This document shows, piece after piece, positions 34,131-43,388 of a DNA stretch of 64,000 bases. Positions within the stretch are counted from its first letter, which is position 1, and each line of letters begins with the position of its first letter. The DNA comes from Paenibacillus borealis. GTDB lineage: Bacteria > Bacillota > Bacilli > Paenibacillales > Paenibacillaceae. The position numbers and the translations under genes were made by a program. The notes below the pieces were generated by a model, which was not told the origin of the DNA, ran no database searches, and saw only the letters and a program-made list of their open reading frames with translations. The DNA is taken from assembly GCF_000758665.1 (NCBI RefSeq), contig NZ_CP009285.1:310001-374000 (forward strand). The letters are read 5' to 3'.

Positions 34131-36137
34131 CTAATCGCTCCAGGGTACCAGATGGGGATGCTGATCAAGAATAGACAGGTATTGTTCCTTCCAGCCGTAT
34201 TGGCCGTCCGGGTCCAGCAGCATATAGCGCAAATACTTCTCCAGCCGATATTCCGGCCTCGACCAGCCGAGATGCTTCAGCCGGAGGTTGCTTAACTGGT
34301 GGGACAGCTCGAAGATATTCTCCGGCAGCCGACCGCAGTGCTGCGGCAGATCGTTCCAGAGATACGTGAAGTCCTCCCGGTAGCGGAGCAGGAACGGCCT
34401 GTAGCTCTGATGGGACCGCCAGTACATATCCTCACGGTAATGAGTGTCGTCCCAGAAATCGTAGAGCCGGAAGCAGAATAAGTCGCAATTGTCCGCACGC
34501 AGCAAGGCATCCACTTCTTCCGGGAATCCGGCCTCAAAAATCTCATCCGCATCCAGACTGAGAATCCACTCCGGCTGAGTCTCAATTACTGCTTCCCACT
34601 GCTGCTTGCGCAGCTCCGATTCATTGCTGAACTTGGAGACACTGTTGTGTATCAGATGAAGCGGAATGCCCTGAAGCACCTCCCGGCAGATATCCGCCGT
34701 GTCATCCGTGCTGCCGTCATCGATAATGACGGCTTCATCGATATATTTGCGGTGCTCCTGCAGAACCTGCCGCAGAAACCGCGAGCCCTCATTCTTGACG
34801 ACCATCGTGAGGGTCAGCTTGGGCCGCCGGACCGCTGCTGAATCAGCAGATGCTGCGGAAGAACCGGCTGCCGCTCCATGCGCGGCGCTCAGCCCTGCTG
34901 CATCTGCGCCCTCGGCCGCATCCGCAGCAGCGCCCGCCGCCGGCCCGGCGTGCGGCAACCGCACCTCGCCGCCGCCCTCGGGCGGCGGCTCCTTGGACAA
35001 GTGCCGCCGGGCCTCCGCCTCGGTCCACAGCGCATCCCATTCCGCGCTCGCGTCCAGCGCTCTTTTGTCCGCGGGCGATGCCTCTGCATCGCCCTGCACT
35101 GCCTCTTGGCGCGCAGCGGCTTCCTCGCCGCCAGCCGCGTCCGCGTCACTCCGCCCCGCATTCGTCTCTGCCTCCACCTCGCCCGGTGCATCTTGCGCCC
35201 CGCTCCGCCCCGCCTCCGGCGCAGTCCGCGCCGCGTCCGCGTCACTCCGCCCCGCATTCGTCTCTGCCTCCACCTCGCCCGGCGCATCTTGCGCATCCTG
35301 CCACCCCGGCGCCGCTCCAGCCGCCGGCGATGTCTGCCGGACGAACTCCGGCACCTTCATCAGGTCGCTGTCCCTGTAGAGATGCAGCGCCGGGTAGTGC
35401 GTGTCGACAAACAGCGGAATGCCAAGCGCCGCCGCGCGGATGCAGAAATGGCGGTCCTCTCCCCAGTAGGAGATGTTGTGGACCCGGTCGTAGCTGACTC
35501 CGGAAGCGATGGCCCGGCTGCTGATCAGGGTGCAGGCGCCGAGCCCGCCGACTTCATAGATTCCCGGCTGCTGCAGCCTGGTCAGGAAGGCGTGGAAGCG
35601 GCGGTTGATCTCTTCATGCGAGAGCTGCTCTCCCGGGAGCACCTCCCACTGGTTATATTCGTCATGCATCCAGACCTGCGGCTGCAGCAGAGTGCCGGGC
35701 TGCCACTGGGTCCAGAACACCTCGGAGATAATATCTTTGCCCGTGCTGATCAGATGCAGCAGCGTATCCGGATGAAGAATCAGATCGGAGTCGATCAGGA
35801 ACAGATAATCATAGCTGAAGGCTTCGGCCCGGCGGATCATCAGATTCTTGAACCCGGCTACCTTCCAGACCAGGTTGGAATTCCAGAAATGGGTCGTGTC
35901 ATCGCGGATATAGGCATCATGAAACCCTGAGGATTGCAGAAAGACTGATCTGCCGCTTTGGGCGAACTGCTGGAGCAGCTGACTGGAAGCTTTATCCTGA
36001 TTGTCATCAATCAGATAGAAATGCAGTTCAATATTAGCCAGGTTCAGACGCAGCAGAGAGTTCAGGAATTGCTCAAGAATTGCCGGTTTTTGATGGATCG
36101 GGCTGCCAAGCAGGACCCGGGTTCGGGTGTCATTCAT
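34131..36137 (-). CDS. Two-domain glycosyltransferase with long low-complexity linker, 668 aa
   Basis: Two GT-A folds are fused. The N-terminal unit (about 1-275) keeps a DSD motif near residue 112 (LIDSDLILHP) and segments such as YWGEDRHFCIRAAALG. The C-terminal unit (about 430-668) is a family-2-like transferase with LTMVVKNEGSRFLRQVL, IIDDGSTDDT and the metal-binding DAD near 529 (LSLDADEIFEAGF). Between them lies an Ala/Glu/Asp/Gly-rich linker of about 150 residues with an internal 32-residue direct repeat. The ATG at 36137 has GGAGTGG upstream; a longer in-frame reading to 36221 lacks a ribosome binding site. Substrate unknown, probably surface glycan or glycoprotein modification. Confidence 0.85.
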   Translation of the reverse strand: MNDTRTRVLLGSPIHQKPAILEQFLNSLLRLNLANIELHFYLIDDNQDKASSQLLQQFAQSGRSVFLQSSGFHDAYIRDDTTHFWNSNLVWKVAGFKNLMIRRAEAFSYDYLFLIDSDLILHPDTLLHLISTGKDIISEVFWTQWQPGTLLQPQVWMHDEYNQWEVLPGEQLSHEEINRRFHAFLTRLQQPGIYEVGGLGACTLISSRAIASGVSYDRVHNISYWGEDRHFCIRAAALGIPLFVDTHYPALHLYRDSDLMKVPEFVRQTSPAAGAAPGWQDAQDAPGEVEAETNAGRSDADAARTAPEAGRSGAQDAPGEVEAETNAGRSDADAAGGEEAAARQEAVQGDAEASPADKRALDASAEWDALWTEAEARRHLSKEPPPEGGGEVRLPHAGPAAGAAADAAEGADAAGLSAAHGAAAGSSAASADSAAVRRPKLTLTMVVKNEGSRFLRQVLQEHRKYIDEAVIIDDGSTDDTADICREVLQGIPLHLIHNSVSKFSNESELRKQQWEAVIETQPEWILSLDADEIFEAGFPEEVDALLRADNCDLFCFRLYDFWDDTHYREDMYWRSHQSYRPFLLRYREDFTYLWNDLPQHCGRLPENIFELSHQLSNLRLKHLGWSRPEYRLEKYLRYMLLDPDGQYGWKEQYLSILDQHPHLVPWSD
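35134..35294 (-). repeat. 65-bp direct repeat in the glycosyltransferase linker
   Basis: 35134-35198 and 35230-35294 are identical except for one base, 96 bp apart (32 codons), so the duplication is in frame. Each encodes AQDAPGEVEAETNAGRSDAD-like sequence. The local base composition is extremely GC-rich compared with the flanking catalytic domains. Confidence 0.85.
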
Positions 36138-36237
36138 AGCAGGCCACTCCAGGATAAGGTCAACATTAATAGAACATCCCCTTGGATTCGCAAATAGATG
36201 ATATGAATTATATGTATTCAATATATTTAGAGAAGTA

Positions 36238-36258
36238 CGGGACTAATCCCGATTTTTT
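36238..36258 (+). terminator. Terminator-like hairpin upstream of the glycosyltransferase
   Basis: CGGGA-CTAA-TCCCG followed by ATTTTTT reads as a small terminator on the plus strand, but no plus-strand gene precedes it. The stem is only 5 bp. Confidence 0.35.
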
Positions 36259-36372
36259 CAAATTATAGAAGCTTAAGAGGAAATATATGGATTGGTGTCT
36301 GGCGGAGAGCTGTTGTACAATACCGCATAGACAGAGGCAGAGATTCTGCACAGTAGAGACAGGAGTGAGAGT

Positions 36373-36591
36373 ATGGAGAAGTCACCGTTAAAAGTACAGC
36401 AATTGATCAACCTGCTCCTGGCCATGAATCCGCGCGCCGAGGTGTTCCTGCAGGCTGCGGATGGAGCGCTCCGGCCGTTGCTGGATGATGATGTGCAGGA
36501 GATCTATGCACCTGAGCAGCCGGCTAAGACCGTGGCTCATATCGGTGTTCCCGCAGACAATGCAGCCGGAGAAGCGGAGGGAATCCTATGA
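36373..36591 (+). CDS. Small hypothetical protein, 72 aa
   Basis: The protein begins [24 protein letters not shown], a pattern seen in short Bacillota proteins of unknown function, and ends in an acidic tail. No signal peptide or membrane segment. AGGAGTGAGAGT gives a good ribosome binding site. The stop overlaps the start of the cyclophilin gene (ATGA), so the two are translationally coupled. Confidence 0.75.
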   Translation: MEKSPLKVQQLINLLLAMNPRAEVFLQAADGALRPLLDDDVQEIYAPEQPAKTVAHIGVPADNAAGEAEGIL

Positions 36592-37034
36592 AGCTGGCTA
36601 TAATAAGGCTGGAACAAGGACAAGAGATCCGGCTTGAACTGTATGAACACGAGGCTCCGGGAACGGTAGCCAATTTTGAAAAGCTCGCGAACAGCGGCTT
36701 CTACAACGGCCTGACTTTTCAGCGTGTCGTCCGCGGTTTTGTCGCCCAGGGGGGCTGTCCGGAAGGCACCGGCAGAGGCGGCACTGACAAGATCCCCTGC
36801 GAGACACAGGGCAATCCCCATAAGCATGTGCGCGGGGCATTATCCATGGCCCATTTCGGGCCGGGTACCGGCTCCTGCCAGTTTTTTATCTGCTACGATA
36901 CCTTTGATTACCTTGACGGCTGGCACACAGTGTTCGGCAGAGTAATAGAGGGAATGGAGCATGTGGATGCTTTGCGGCGCGGGGATATCATGCAGGAGAT
37001 TAGCGTATGGGATAACGGCAATCCTCAGGGGTAA
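36588..37034 (+). CDS. Cyclophilin-type peptidyl-prolyl cis-trans isomerase, 148 aa
   Basis: Cytosolic PpiB-like foldase. Core signatures are present: [27 protein letters not shown] (catalytic Arg in FQRV), [22 protein letters not shown] (substrate groove) and [17 protein letters not shown]. No signal peptide. The usual QFFI phenylalanines are kept, so activity is expected. It is coupled to the small upstream protein. Confidence 0.92.
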   Translation: MKLAIIRLEQGQEIRLELYEHEAPGTVANFEKLANSGFYNGLTFQRVVRGFVAQGGCPEGTGRGGTDKIPCETQGNPHKHVRGALSMAHFGPGTGSCQFFICYDTFDYLDGWHTVFGRVIEGMEHVDALRRGDIMQEISVWDNGNPQG

Positions 37035-37078
37035 CAGCAGGCGGTTGTTCAAACTTTCACAGGTGGAAAATTAATACA

Positions 37079-37107
37079 TTGTAATCCCGACTATTCCGAT
37101 ATATAAT
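37079..37107 (+). promoter_or_regulatory. Sigma-A promoter of the peptide-importer operon
   Basis: TTGTAA (37079-37084), 17-bp spacer, TATAAT (37102-37107), about 50 nt before the start codon. Confidence 0.75.
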
Positions 37108-37155
37108 AACTTTCACAACGAGTGAGATTGCTCATAGACATGGAGGAGAGAGATA

Positions 37156-38775
37156 ATGCGTAAAGGGATATCAGGGGTTGTCATTCTAGTTTTATTAACA
37201 CTAATGATTAGTGCATGCTCTAATGGAAATAACGCGGCATCGACAAATGCGGGTGCCAGCCAGACACCGGCGGAAACGCAGCAGCCTGCTGCCAGCGAAC
37301 CGAAGGATGGCGGAAGCTTGATTATAGGGGTCGCATCTGATCCGGTTGTACTTAATCCGAACTATGCGGGTGACCGTGTCAGTCTGACGATCGACCAGGC
37401 ACTATATGCTCCGCTGTTCCAGGTGAATAACGGGGAGAAGACCTTCTACCTGGCAGAGAGCCTGACACCTTCGGAGGATAATCTTACTTACACACTGAAG
37501 CTTAAGGATGGACTTACCTGGCATGATGGAGAGAAGCTCACGGCGGATGATATCGTGTTCACCATCGACAGCATTCTCGACGAGAAGCAGAACAGCTTCC
37601 TGAGAGCCAACTTCCTGATCGGCGACAAAGCCATCAAAGCGGTTAAAGTGGATGATCTGACTGTTGAATTCCAGCTTCCGCAGGTCAGCCCGGCTTTTGA
37701 AGCGACGCTGGTACAGGTATTCCCGATTCCGAAGCATATCTTTGAGAATGAAACTGATATCGAGAAGAGCACCAAGAACGCTTCACCAGTAGGTTCCGGT
37801 CCCTTCAAATTCAAAGAATACAAAGCCGGTGAGTATCTGACACTGGAACGTTTCGATAACTACTTCGGCGGCAAGCCTCATCTGGATTCGGTAACTTACC
37901 GGATTGCCAAAGATACCAATGCAGCGAACCTTGCCCTGCAGAATGGCGAGATCAACGTGCAGTATCTTGATCCTAAGGATGTAGCAACGATTCAGGCAAC
38001 GAACAATTTCGAAATTCTTCCTTATAGTGAAGGCCGTCTGGCTTATCTGATGTTCAATGCGAACAGTGATACCGGCGCCCTCGCCAAAAAAGAAGTCCGT
38101 CAAGCCCTGTCCCTGGCCCTCAGCCGCGATGAGCTGATCCAGACAGCGTACACTTCCAGTGAATATGCTGACCCGGCCAAGTCATTCCTGACTCCGGACG
38201 CGCTGTATTTCACGAATGAAGTAACTAGCTTTGACAATGATGCCGCTAAGGCTAAGGAATTGCTGGCGTCTGCCGGAGAGAGCAACCTGAAGCTTCGTTA
38301 CATTGTACAGAGCGGTAACAAGGCACAGGAAGCAATTTCGCTGTATGTGCAGCAGAAGCTGAAGGCTGTGGGCGTAGAAGTTGAACTGCAGAACATGGAT
38401 TCCTCGGCCTGGGTGCAGAAGTTCATTGATCTGAAATCTACCGACTACGAACTGGCATTGACCGGTTATATCATGGGATATGATCCCGATGCTTACCGTA
38501 TTCTGTTCACAACAGACAGCTCTTCCAACTACTCGCATTATTCGAACAGTGAAGTTGATAAGCTGATGAATGACGGTGCAGGCGAAGCGGATCCGGCAAA
38601 ACGCGCAGAGATCTACAAGAAAGCGCAGGAGCTTGTCGCTGAAGATGCACCGATCTACCCGATCGCTTATACTAAAACAGTTGTAGCTGTATCGAAGAAC
38701 TACGGCGGCATTGATGAAGCCGTATTGAAGCCGGTCGTTATCTTCGAAGACCTGTCCAAGATCTACCAGAAATAA
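37156..38775 (+). CDS. Peptide ABC transporter substrate-binding lipoprotein (SBP_bac_5 family), 539 aa
   Basis: Oligopeptide/dipeptide-binding protein. Lipoprotein signal with lipobox MISAC (Cys21), then a Ser/Ala/Glu-rich linker, and the family 5 core with SEDNLTYTLKLKDGLTWHDGEKLTADDIVFTI and the hinge region GSGPFKFKEYKAGEYLTLER. Length fits DppE/OppA. It is the first gene of a complete importer and is separated from the permease genes by a strong hairpin that probably lets it be made in excess. Confidence 0.93.
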   Translation: MRKGISGVVILVLLTLMISACSNGNNAASTNAGASQTPAETQQPAASEPKDGGSLIIGVASDPVVLNPNYAGDRVSLTIDQALYAPLFQVNNGEKTFYLAESLTPSEDNLTYTLKLKDGLTWHDGEKLTADDIVFTIDSILDEKQNSFLRANFLIGDKAIKAVKVDDLTVEFQLPQVSPAFEATLVQVFPIPKHIFENETDIEKSTKNASPVGSGPFKFKEYKAGEYLTLERFDNYFGGKPHLDSVTYRIAKDTNAANLALQNGEINVQYLDPKDVATIQATNNFEILPYSEGRLAYLMFNANSDTGALAKKEVRQALSLALSRDELIQTAYTSSEYADPAKSFLTPDALYFTNEVTSFDNDAAKAKELLASAGESNLKLRYIVQSGNKAQEAISLYVQQKLKAVGVEVELQNMDSSAWVQKFIDLKSTDYELALTGYIMGYDPDAYRILFTTDSSSNYSHYSNSEVDKLMNDGAGEADPAKRAEIYKKAQELVAEDAPIYPIAYTKTVVAVSKNYGGIDEAVLKPVVIFEDLSKIYQK

Positions 38776-38796
38776 TCCGCGCAAAAAAATAAGCAC

Positions 38797-38837
38797 GGCA
38801 AAAAAATAAGCTGGGTTCTTCCAGCTTATTTTTTGCC
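38797..38837 (+). terminator. Intra-operon terminator between binding protein and permeases
   Basis: A near-perfect 17-bp stem (GGCAAAAAAATAAGCTGG with its complement) and a 6-nt loop; the right arm itself holds six T. Partial read-through would feed the downstream permease genes at lower level. Confidence 0.8.
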
Positions 38838-38862
38838 TGTCAAGAGCTGGGAGAAGCTGCGT

Positions 38863-39813
38863 ATGAGACAACTCATCGTCCGAAGGTTGCTGCAAACACT
38901 GCCGATGCTGTTTTTTGTATCCGTAGTGTGTTTTACAATGATCAAGCTGGCTCCGGGAGATCCGGTGCTATCTTTCGTTACGCCCAATATGCATGCCGAT
39001 GATATTGAGCGTATCCGCCATAATCTGGGGCTGGATAAGCCCGCCTATATTCAATATTTCATCTGGATTAAGGAAATGGTCCAGGGCAACTTCGGGTATT
39101 CCCTGATCAATCACCAGCCGGTGTTGGGACAGATCCTCGAACGCCTGCCGGCTACAGCCGGGCTGATGGGCAGCGCCATTGCGCTGGCGGTGATTCTGGC
39201 GATTCCTCTAGGTCTCGTGGCCGGTGCGAACCGCAACCGCTGGGCAGACAAGCTGATTAACTTTATTTCCTATGTGGGGATCTCCATTCCGCTATTCTGG
39301 CTGGCGATACTGTTGATGTATCTGTTCGCCATTAAGCTGCACCTGCTGCCGAGTATGGGGATGCGCACGATTGGTGTGGAATCGCCGCTGGATGTGCTGA
39401 AGCACGGAATCCTGCCTTGCTCGGTACTGGCCTTCGGTTTCCTTGCCGGGTATGTGCGTTATATCCGCTCCAGCACCATCGGGCAGCTCAAAGAGGAATA
39501 TGTGCAGATCCAGTACGCTTTTGGCTCGAAGAAATCGACGATTCTGTTCCGCCATGTGATGAAGCATGTGCTGCTGCCGGTTATTACCCTGCTGGGCATG
39601 TCTATGGGAGATCTGGTGGCCGGTGCTATTGTCACCGAGACGGTATTCTCGTGGCCGGGCATCGGGTCGCTGGGGATGACGGCGGTTAAGGGGATGGATT
39701 ATCCCGTCATTATGGGGATTACCTTATTTTCTTCCTTAATGCTGATCCTCGGTAATATGGTGGCGGACATTCTCTACAGCTTTGTCGATCCGCGAATTAA
39801 ATTAAAGGGGTGA
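38863..39813 (+). CDS. Peptide ABC transporter permease, DppB/OppB type, 316 aa
   Basis: Six-helix inner-membrane subunit of the BPD_transp_1 family. The N-terminal RRLLQTLPMLFFVSVVCFTMIKLAPGDP is typical of DppB/OppB, and the EAA loop is visible as EYVQIQYAFGSKKSTILFRHVMKHVLLPVIT. The ATG at 38863 follows GGGAGAAG; earlier in-frame codons lie inside the terminator stem. The next gene starts 4 bp after the stop. Confidence 0.93.
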   Translation: MRQLIVRRLLQTLPMLFFVSVVCFTMIKLAPGDPVLSFVTPNMHADDIERIRHNLGLDKPAYIQYFIWIKEMVQGNFGYSLINHQPVLGQILERLPATAGLMGSAIALAVILAIPLGLVAGANRNRWADKLINFISYVGISIPLFWLAILLMYLFAIKLHLLPSMGMRTIGVESPLDVLKHGILPCSVLAFGFLAGYVRYIRSSTIGQLKEEYVQIQYAFGSKKSTILFRHVMKHVLLPVITLLGMSMGDLVAGAIVTETVFSWPGIGSLGMTAVKGMDYPVIMGITLFSSLMLILGNMVADILYSFVDPRIKLKG

Positions 39814-39817
39814 CCTC

Positions 39818-40663
39818 ATGAATCGCAGTAAATGGAAAAATCTACAGTCAGAGCTGTTTACGAACGGTCTGGGTGTCGCTGCTCTTGCTGTATTGGCTAT
39901 CTTTACGCTGGGGGCCATCTTTGCCTTCCTGTCCGGATATGATCCGAATGCCATGGATGCCATGGCCCGCCTCACCAAGCCCGGCGCCGGACATCTGTTC
40001 GGAACCGATGACTATGGACGCGATTATCTGTCCAGAGCGCTATATGGCGGCCGTGTCTCGCTGCTCGTCGGTTTCGCCTCCATGGTCGTGGCTACCTTTG
40101 TGGGTGTAATGGTTGGAGTGATCAGCGGATATTTCGGCGGCTGGCTGGATAATCTGCTGATGCGGATGCTGGATATTATCATGTCCATTCCGTCCTTCCT
40201 GATCCTGCTGCTGCTCAGCGTCTATTTGAAGCCGAGCATCGGCAATCTGATCATTATTATTGCCTTGTTAATGTGGATGAACGTGGCCCGCGTTGTGCGC
40301 GCGGAGACCCTTACGATCAAGGAACGCGAATATGTGCTGTATGCCAAGGCTTCCGGCCAAAGCTCCTTCGGCATGATCTGGCGGCATATCCTTCCGGGAC
40401 TGGTGCCGGTGATTATCGTCGGCGCGACGAATAATATTGCGTCGGCCATTATGATGGAATCGTCGCTGAGCTTCCTCGGCTTCGGGGTACAGCCGCCGAA
40501 CGCCACCTGGGGCAGCATGCTGAACAGCGCGCAGGGGTATATTGCAGAGGCGCCTTATCTGGCGCTGTTCCCGGGGCTGATGATCCTGCTGACCGTTCTG
40601 AGCTTCAATGTGCTGGGTGATATTTTGCGGGTCGGCTTTGAACCAAAGCTGATCCGGAGATAG
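39818..40663 (+). CDS. Peptide ABC transporter permease, DppC/OppC type, 281 aa
   Basis: Second membrane subunit. HLFGTDDYGRDYLSRALYGGRVSL is the conserved DppC/OppC entry, and the EAA loop reads EYVLYAKASGQSSFGMIWRHILPG. The C-terminal SSLSFLGFGVQPPNATWGSML is diagnostic. It is closely spaced with dppB-like and dppD-like neighbours (4 and 14 bp). Confidence 0.93.
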   Translation: MNRSKWKNLQSELFTNGLGVAALAVLAIFTLGAIFAFLSGYDPNAMDAMARLTKPGAGHLFGTDDYGRDYLSRALYGGRVSLLVGFASMVVATFVGVMVGVISGYFGGWLDNLLMRMLDIIMSIPSFLILLLLSVYLKPSIGNLIIIIALLMWMNVARVVRAETLTIKEREYVLYAKASGQSSFGMIWRHILPGLVPVIIVGATNNIASAIMMESSLSFLGFGVQPPNATWGSMLNSAQGYIAEAPYLALFPGLMILLTVLSFNVLGDILRVGFEPKLIRR

Positions 40664-40677
40664 GAGAGTGGAACATC

Positions 40678-41691
40678 ATGACTGAACGGCTGCTGACTGT
40701 TGAGAATTTGCAGGTTTCATTTGCTACCCGGGACGGCGAGAATCAGGCCGTCCGCGGTGTTAGCTTCCATATAGATGCCGGTGAAACGGTGGGGATTGTC
40801 GGAGAATCCGGCAGCGGCAAAAGCGTCACCGCCAAGGCGGTCATGTCCCTGATCACGCCGCCGGGCCGCATGACTGCCGGTAAGCTGGAGTTTCGCGGCG
40901 AGAGTCTGAAGGGACTCACGGAGAAGCAGTGGCGGACCCTGCGCGGGAACCGGATCGCGATGGTCTTTCAGGACCCGATGACCTCGCTGAATCCGGTCAA
41001 AAGAATAGGCCAGCAATTAACCGAAGTTATCCGCAGACACCGCGGATTGAATAAAGCGGAGGCGTATGCCGAGGCGGCGGAAATCCTCCGCCAGGTTGGC
41101 ATACGCGATCCCGAGCAGCGCCTGAAGCAGTATCCGCATGAATTCAGCGGAGGCATGCGCCAGCGGGTCATGATCGCGATGGCGCTCTCCTGCCAGCCGG
41201 AGCTGCTGATTGCCGACGAGCCGACCACGGCGCTGGATGCAACCATTCAGGCGCAGATTCTGGATCTGTTCAAGGAGCTGAAAGAACGGTCGGATACAGC
41301 GGTAGCGCTGATCACCCATGACCTTGGTGTCGTGGCTCAGGTCTGCACACGGGTTATTGTGATGTACGGCGGGCTTGTTATGGAGGAGGGCACGGTGGAG
41401 GACATCTTCTATCGTCCCCAGCACCCGTACACCCAGGGCCTGCTGCGTTCCATTCCGAAGCGCGGCGGGGGATCGCGGGAGCGGCTGATTCCGATTGAAG
41501 GCACACCGCCGGATCTGCTGAATCCGCCGCCCGGCTGTCCGTTTATGGACCGCTGCCCGCATGCTTTTGCCCGCTGCAGTGAACGTCCGCCGGTAGTAGA
41601 GCTTGCACCTGGCCACCGCTCGATGTGCTGGCTGGCTGAAGGTGCAGAGCAGCAGGCGGCAGTTACAGTGGGGAGGGATTCCGGTGAGTGA
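40678..41691 (+). CDS. Peptide ABC transporter ATPase, DppD/OppD type, 337 aa
   Basis: ATP-binding subunit with Walker A GESGSGKS (about 41), signature HEFSGGMRQR (about 155), Walker B LLIADEPTTALD, and the C-terminal oligopeptide-transporter extension with the cysteine cluster PPPGCPFMDRCPHAFARC that often binds an iron-sulfur cluster. The 3' end overlaps the next ATPase gene by 8 bp. Confidence 0.94.
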   Translation: MTERLLTVENLQVSFATRDGENQAVRGVSFHIDAGETVGIVGESGSGKSVTAKAVMSLITPPGRMTAGKLEFRGESLKGLTEKQWRTLRGNRIAMVFQDPMTSLNPVKRIGQQLTEVIRRHRGLNKAEAYAEAAEILRQVGIRDPEQRLKQYPHEFSGGMRQRVMIAMALSCQPELLIADEPTTALDATIQAQILDLFKELKERSDTAVALITHDLGVVAQVCTRVIVMYGGLVMEEGTVEDIFYRPQHPYTQGLLRSIPKRGGGSRERLIPIEGTPPDLLNPPPGCPFMDRCPHAFARCSERPPVVELAPGHRSMCWLAEGAEQQAAVTVGRDSGE

Positions 41692-42601
41692 GAGCAAGGT
41701 GCTCGTAGATGTGAACAATCTCAAGAAGCATTTCTCCAAGGGCAAGGATATACGCGGGCGCGATACGGCTGTGCTTAAGGCCGTGGACGGCGTCAGCTTC
41801 CAGATCCGCCAGGGCGAGACCTTCGGACTGGTGGGTGAATCCGGGAGCGGCAAGTCAACGGTCGGCCGCTGTCTGCTCCGCCTGTACGATTATACGGACG
41901 GCGAGGTATTCTATGACGGTCAGCCGCTGGGCAAGCTGGGCGAGAAAGGGCTGAAGCCGTTCCGCAGACGGATTCAGTCGATTTTCCAGGACCCGTACTC
42001 TTCACTGAACCCCAGCCTGAATGTGCTGGAATTGATCAGTGAGCCGATGCGGATCCATGGACTCTACCCAGGTGAAGAACGCAAGGAAGCCGTGGCGGAG
42101 CTGCTGGAGAAGGTTGGTCTCAAAAGAGAGCATCTCTACCGCTTCCCGCATGAGTTCAGCGGCGGGCAACGCCAGCGGATCTCCATCGCCCGGGCGCTGT
42201 CGGTCCGGCCCGAGTTCGTCGTCTGCGACGAGCCGATCTCGGCGCTGGATGTCTCCGTGCAGGCCCAGGTCGTCAATATGCTGGAGGATCTGCAGTCCGA
42301 ATTCGGACTGACCTATCTGTTCATCGCCCATGATCTGTCGATGGTCCGGCATATTTCTGACCGGATCGGCGTCATGTACGGCGGCCGCCTCGTTGAGGTT
42401 GCGGAGAGCGATGAGCTGTATGACAATCCGCAGCATCCGTATACCAAAGCGCTGCTGTCTTCCATTCTGGAGACCGACCCGCTGAAGGCCAGCCAGCGAA
42501 TCCGGCTGGATGCCTACTCGGTAACGCGTGGGGATGAGGAAGCCGCTGTGTTGCGGGAAGTCAGCCCGGGGCATTACGTGGCTGGTGATTTTACGGACTG
42601 A
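41684..42601 (+). CDS. Peptide ABC transporter ATPase, DppF/OppF type, 305 aa
   Basis: Second ATPase. Walker A is GESGSGKST, the signature HEFSGGQRQR, Walker B FVVCDEPISALDVSVQAQV, and the YGGRLVEVAESDELYDNPQHPYTKALL tail is typical of DppF/OppF. Start chosen at GTG 41684, 7 nt after GGGAGG; longer in-frame readings lie inside the preceding gene. The C-terminus is shorter than in OppF proteins with the cysteine cluster. Confidence 0.92.
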   Translation: MSESKVLVDVNNLKKHFSKGKDIRGRDTAVLKAVDGVSFQIRQGETFGLVGESGSGKSTVGRCLLRLYDYTDGEVFYDGQPLGKLGEKGLKPFRRRIQSIFQDPYSSLNPSLNVLELISEPMRIHGLYPGEERKEAVAELLEKVGLKREHLYRFPHEFSGGQRQRISIARALSVRPEFVVCDEPISALDVSVQAQVVNMLEDLQSEFGLTYLFIAHDLSMVRHISDRIGVMYGGRLVEVAESDELYDNPQHPYTKALLSSILETDPLKASQRIRLDAYSVTRGDEEAAVLREVSPGHYVAGDFTD

Positions 42602-42652
42602 ATTCAGGTAATGGTATGCATTTATATTTATTTAAACAAGGGAGGATATACA

Positions 42653-43102
42653 ATGACTGATACGCTGAGTAAGGTAAAGTTATCGCAATGGGACGCCCTG
42701 CTGGTGGAATCGCTGCGCTCTCTGGGCTGGTCCGATGAAGAACTGCTGCGGCGGGTTGCCGAAGGCGATCTGCCTGCCGACGAGAGTGAATACGAATTCG
42801 ATTACGGGCAGCTGTCTACGCTGGCTGGTGAACAGCCGGAGCTGTTTCGGTCAGCCGTAACCGAAGGCTACCAGATCAAATACAACACGATCCGCGGCAT
42901 CCGCAGCTGGATTGCCGTTGCACTTCGCATAGAGCCGAAGCTGGAGCTGGAGGAAGGCCGCGAAGCAGTCGAAGCGTTGTTATCGGAATCACAGAAGCAA
43001 CGGCTGGAGGATGTATTATCCTTCGGCTGGCAGATTACCAGCGGCGGATCAGCGGCAGATGGCGGGAATGCCACTTACCGGATCGAGCCGATCCAGCGGT
43101 AG
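42653..43102 (+). CDS. Hypothetical acidic cytosolic protein, 149 aa
   Basis: I do not recognise the family. The protein is soluble, Glu/Leu-rich and mainly helical, with WDALLVESLRSLGWSDEELLRR near the N-terminus and GYQIKYNTIRGIRSWIAVALRI in the middle. The ATG at 42653 follows GGGAGG. It lies 51 bp after the last peptide-importer gene and before a terminator, so it is probably the last gene of that operon, but no link to transport is visible in the sequence. Confidence 0.75.
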   Translation: MTDTLSKVKLSQWDALLVESLRSLGWSDEELLRRVAEGDLPADESEYEFDYGQLSTLAGEQPELFRSAVTEGYQIKYNTIRGIRSWIAVALRIEPKLELEEGREAVEALLSESQKQRLEDVLSFGWQITSGGSAADGGNATYRIEPIQR

Positions 43103-43138
43103 ATTAGAGTTGAATCAGAGATAGATGTATGTGTAATG

Positions 43139-43166
43139 CCCTCCGGCTTTTTGCCGGGGGTTTTTT
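43139..43166 (+). terminator. Terminator of the peptide-importer operon
   Basis: CCCTCCGGC pairs with GCCGGGGG around a T-rich loop, followed by six T. Confidence 0.85.
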
Positions 43167-43205
43167 GTTATTTGTTGTATAGGAGTAGGAGCTTTCTTAC
43201 AGGTT

Positions 43206-43388
43206 AGGTGGATAAAGAGCACTTAATTATCCTGAATTTTACGACTCTAAAGTTTTAGTTGGAAATAATACATCTGTTCGTCCAGTAGGGGGCATATAGA
43301 GCCGGAACCGAGAGAAATAGATGTCGTTTATCCAATTAAATCATACTGACCGCTTAGAACCATGAATTTAAGTGTCCCAATTCCACCT
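43206..43388. repeat. Dispersed intergenic repeat family B, copy 2
   Basis: Left end AGGTGGATAAAGAGCACTTA (43206-43225) and an imperfect inverted right end (43368-43388) frame about 180 bp; an internal ATGTCGTTTATCCAATTAA (43321-43339) matches the internal motif of copy 1. There is no open reading frame. The remaining spacer to 43588 has a 9-bp-stem dyad (TCCGTAAGA..TCTTACGGA near 43400-43431) and no gene. Confidence 0.5.

Noticed and set aside
34850..35930. Long plus-strand frames opposite the glycosyltransferase linker
   Set aside because: High GC removes stop codons on all frames; the Arg/Pro-rich products have no ribosome binding sites and the minus-strand gene has recognisable domains on both sides.
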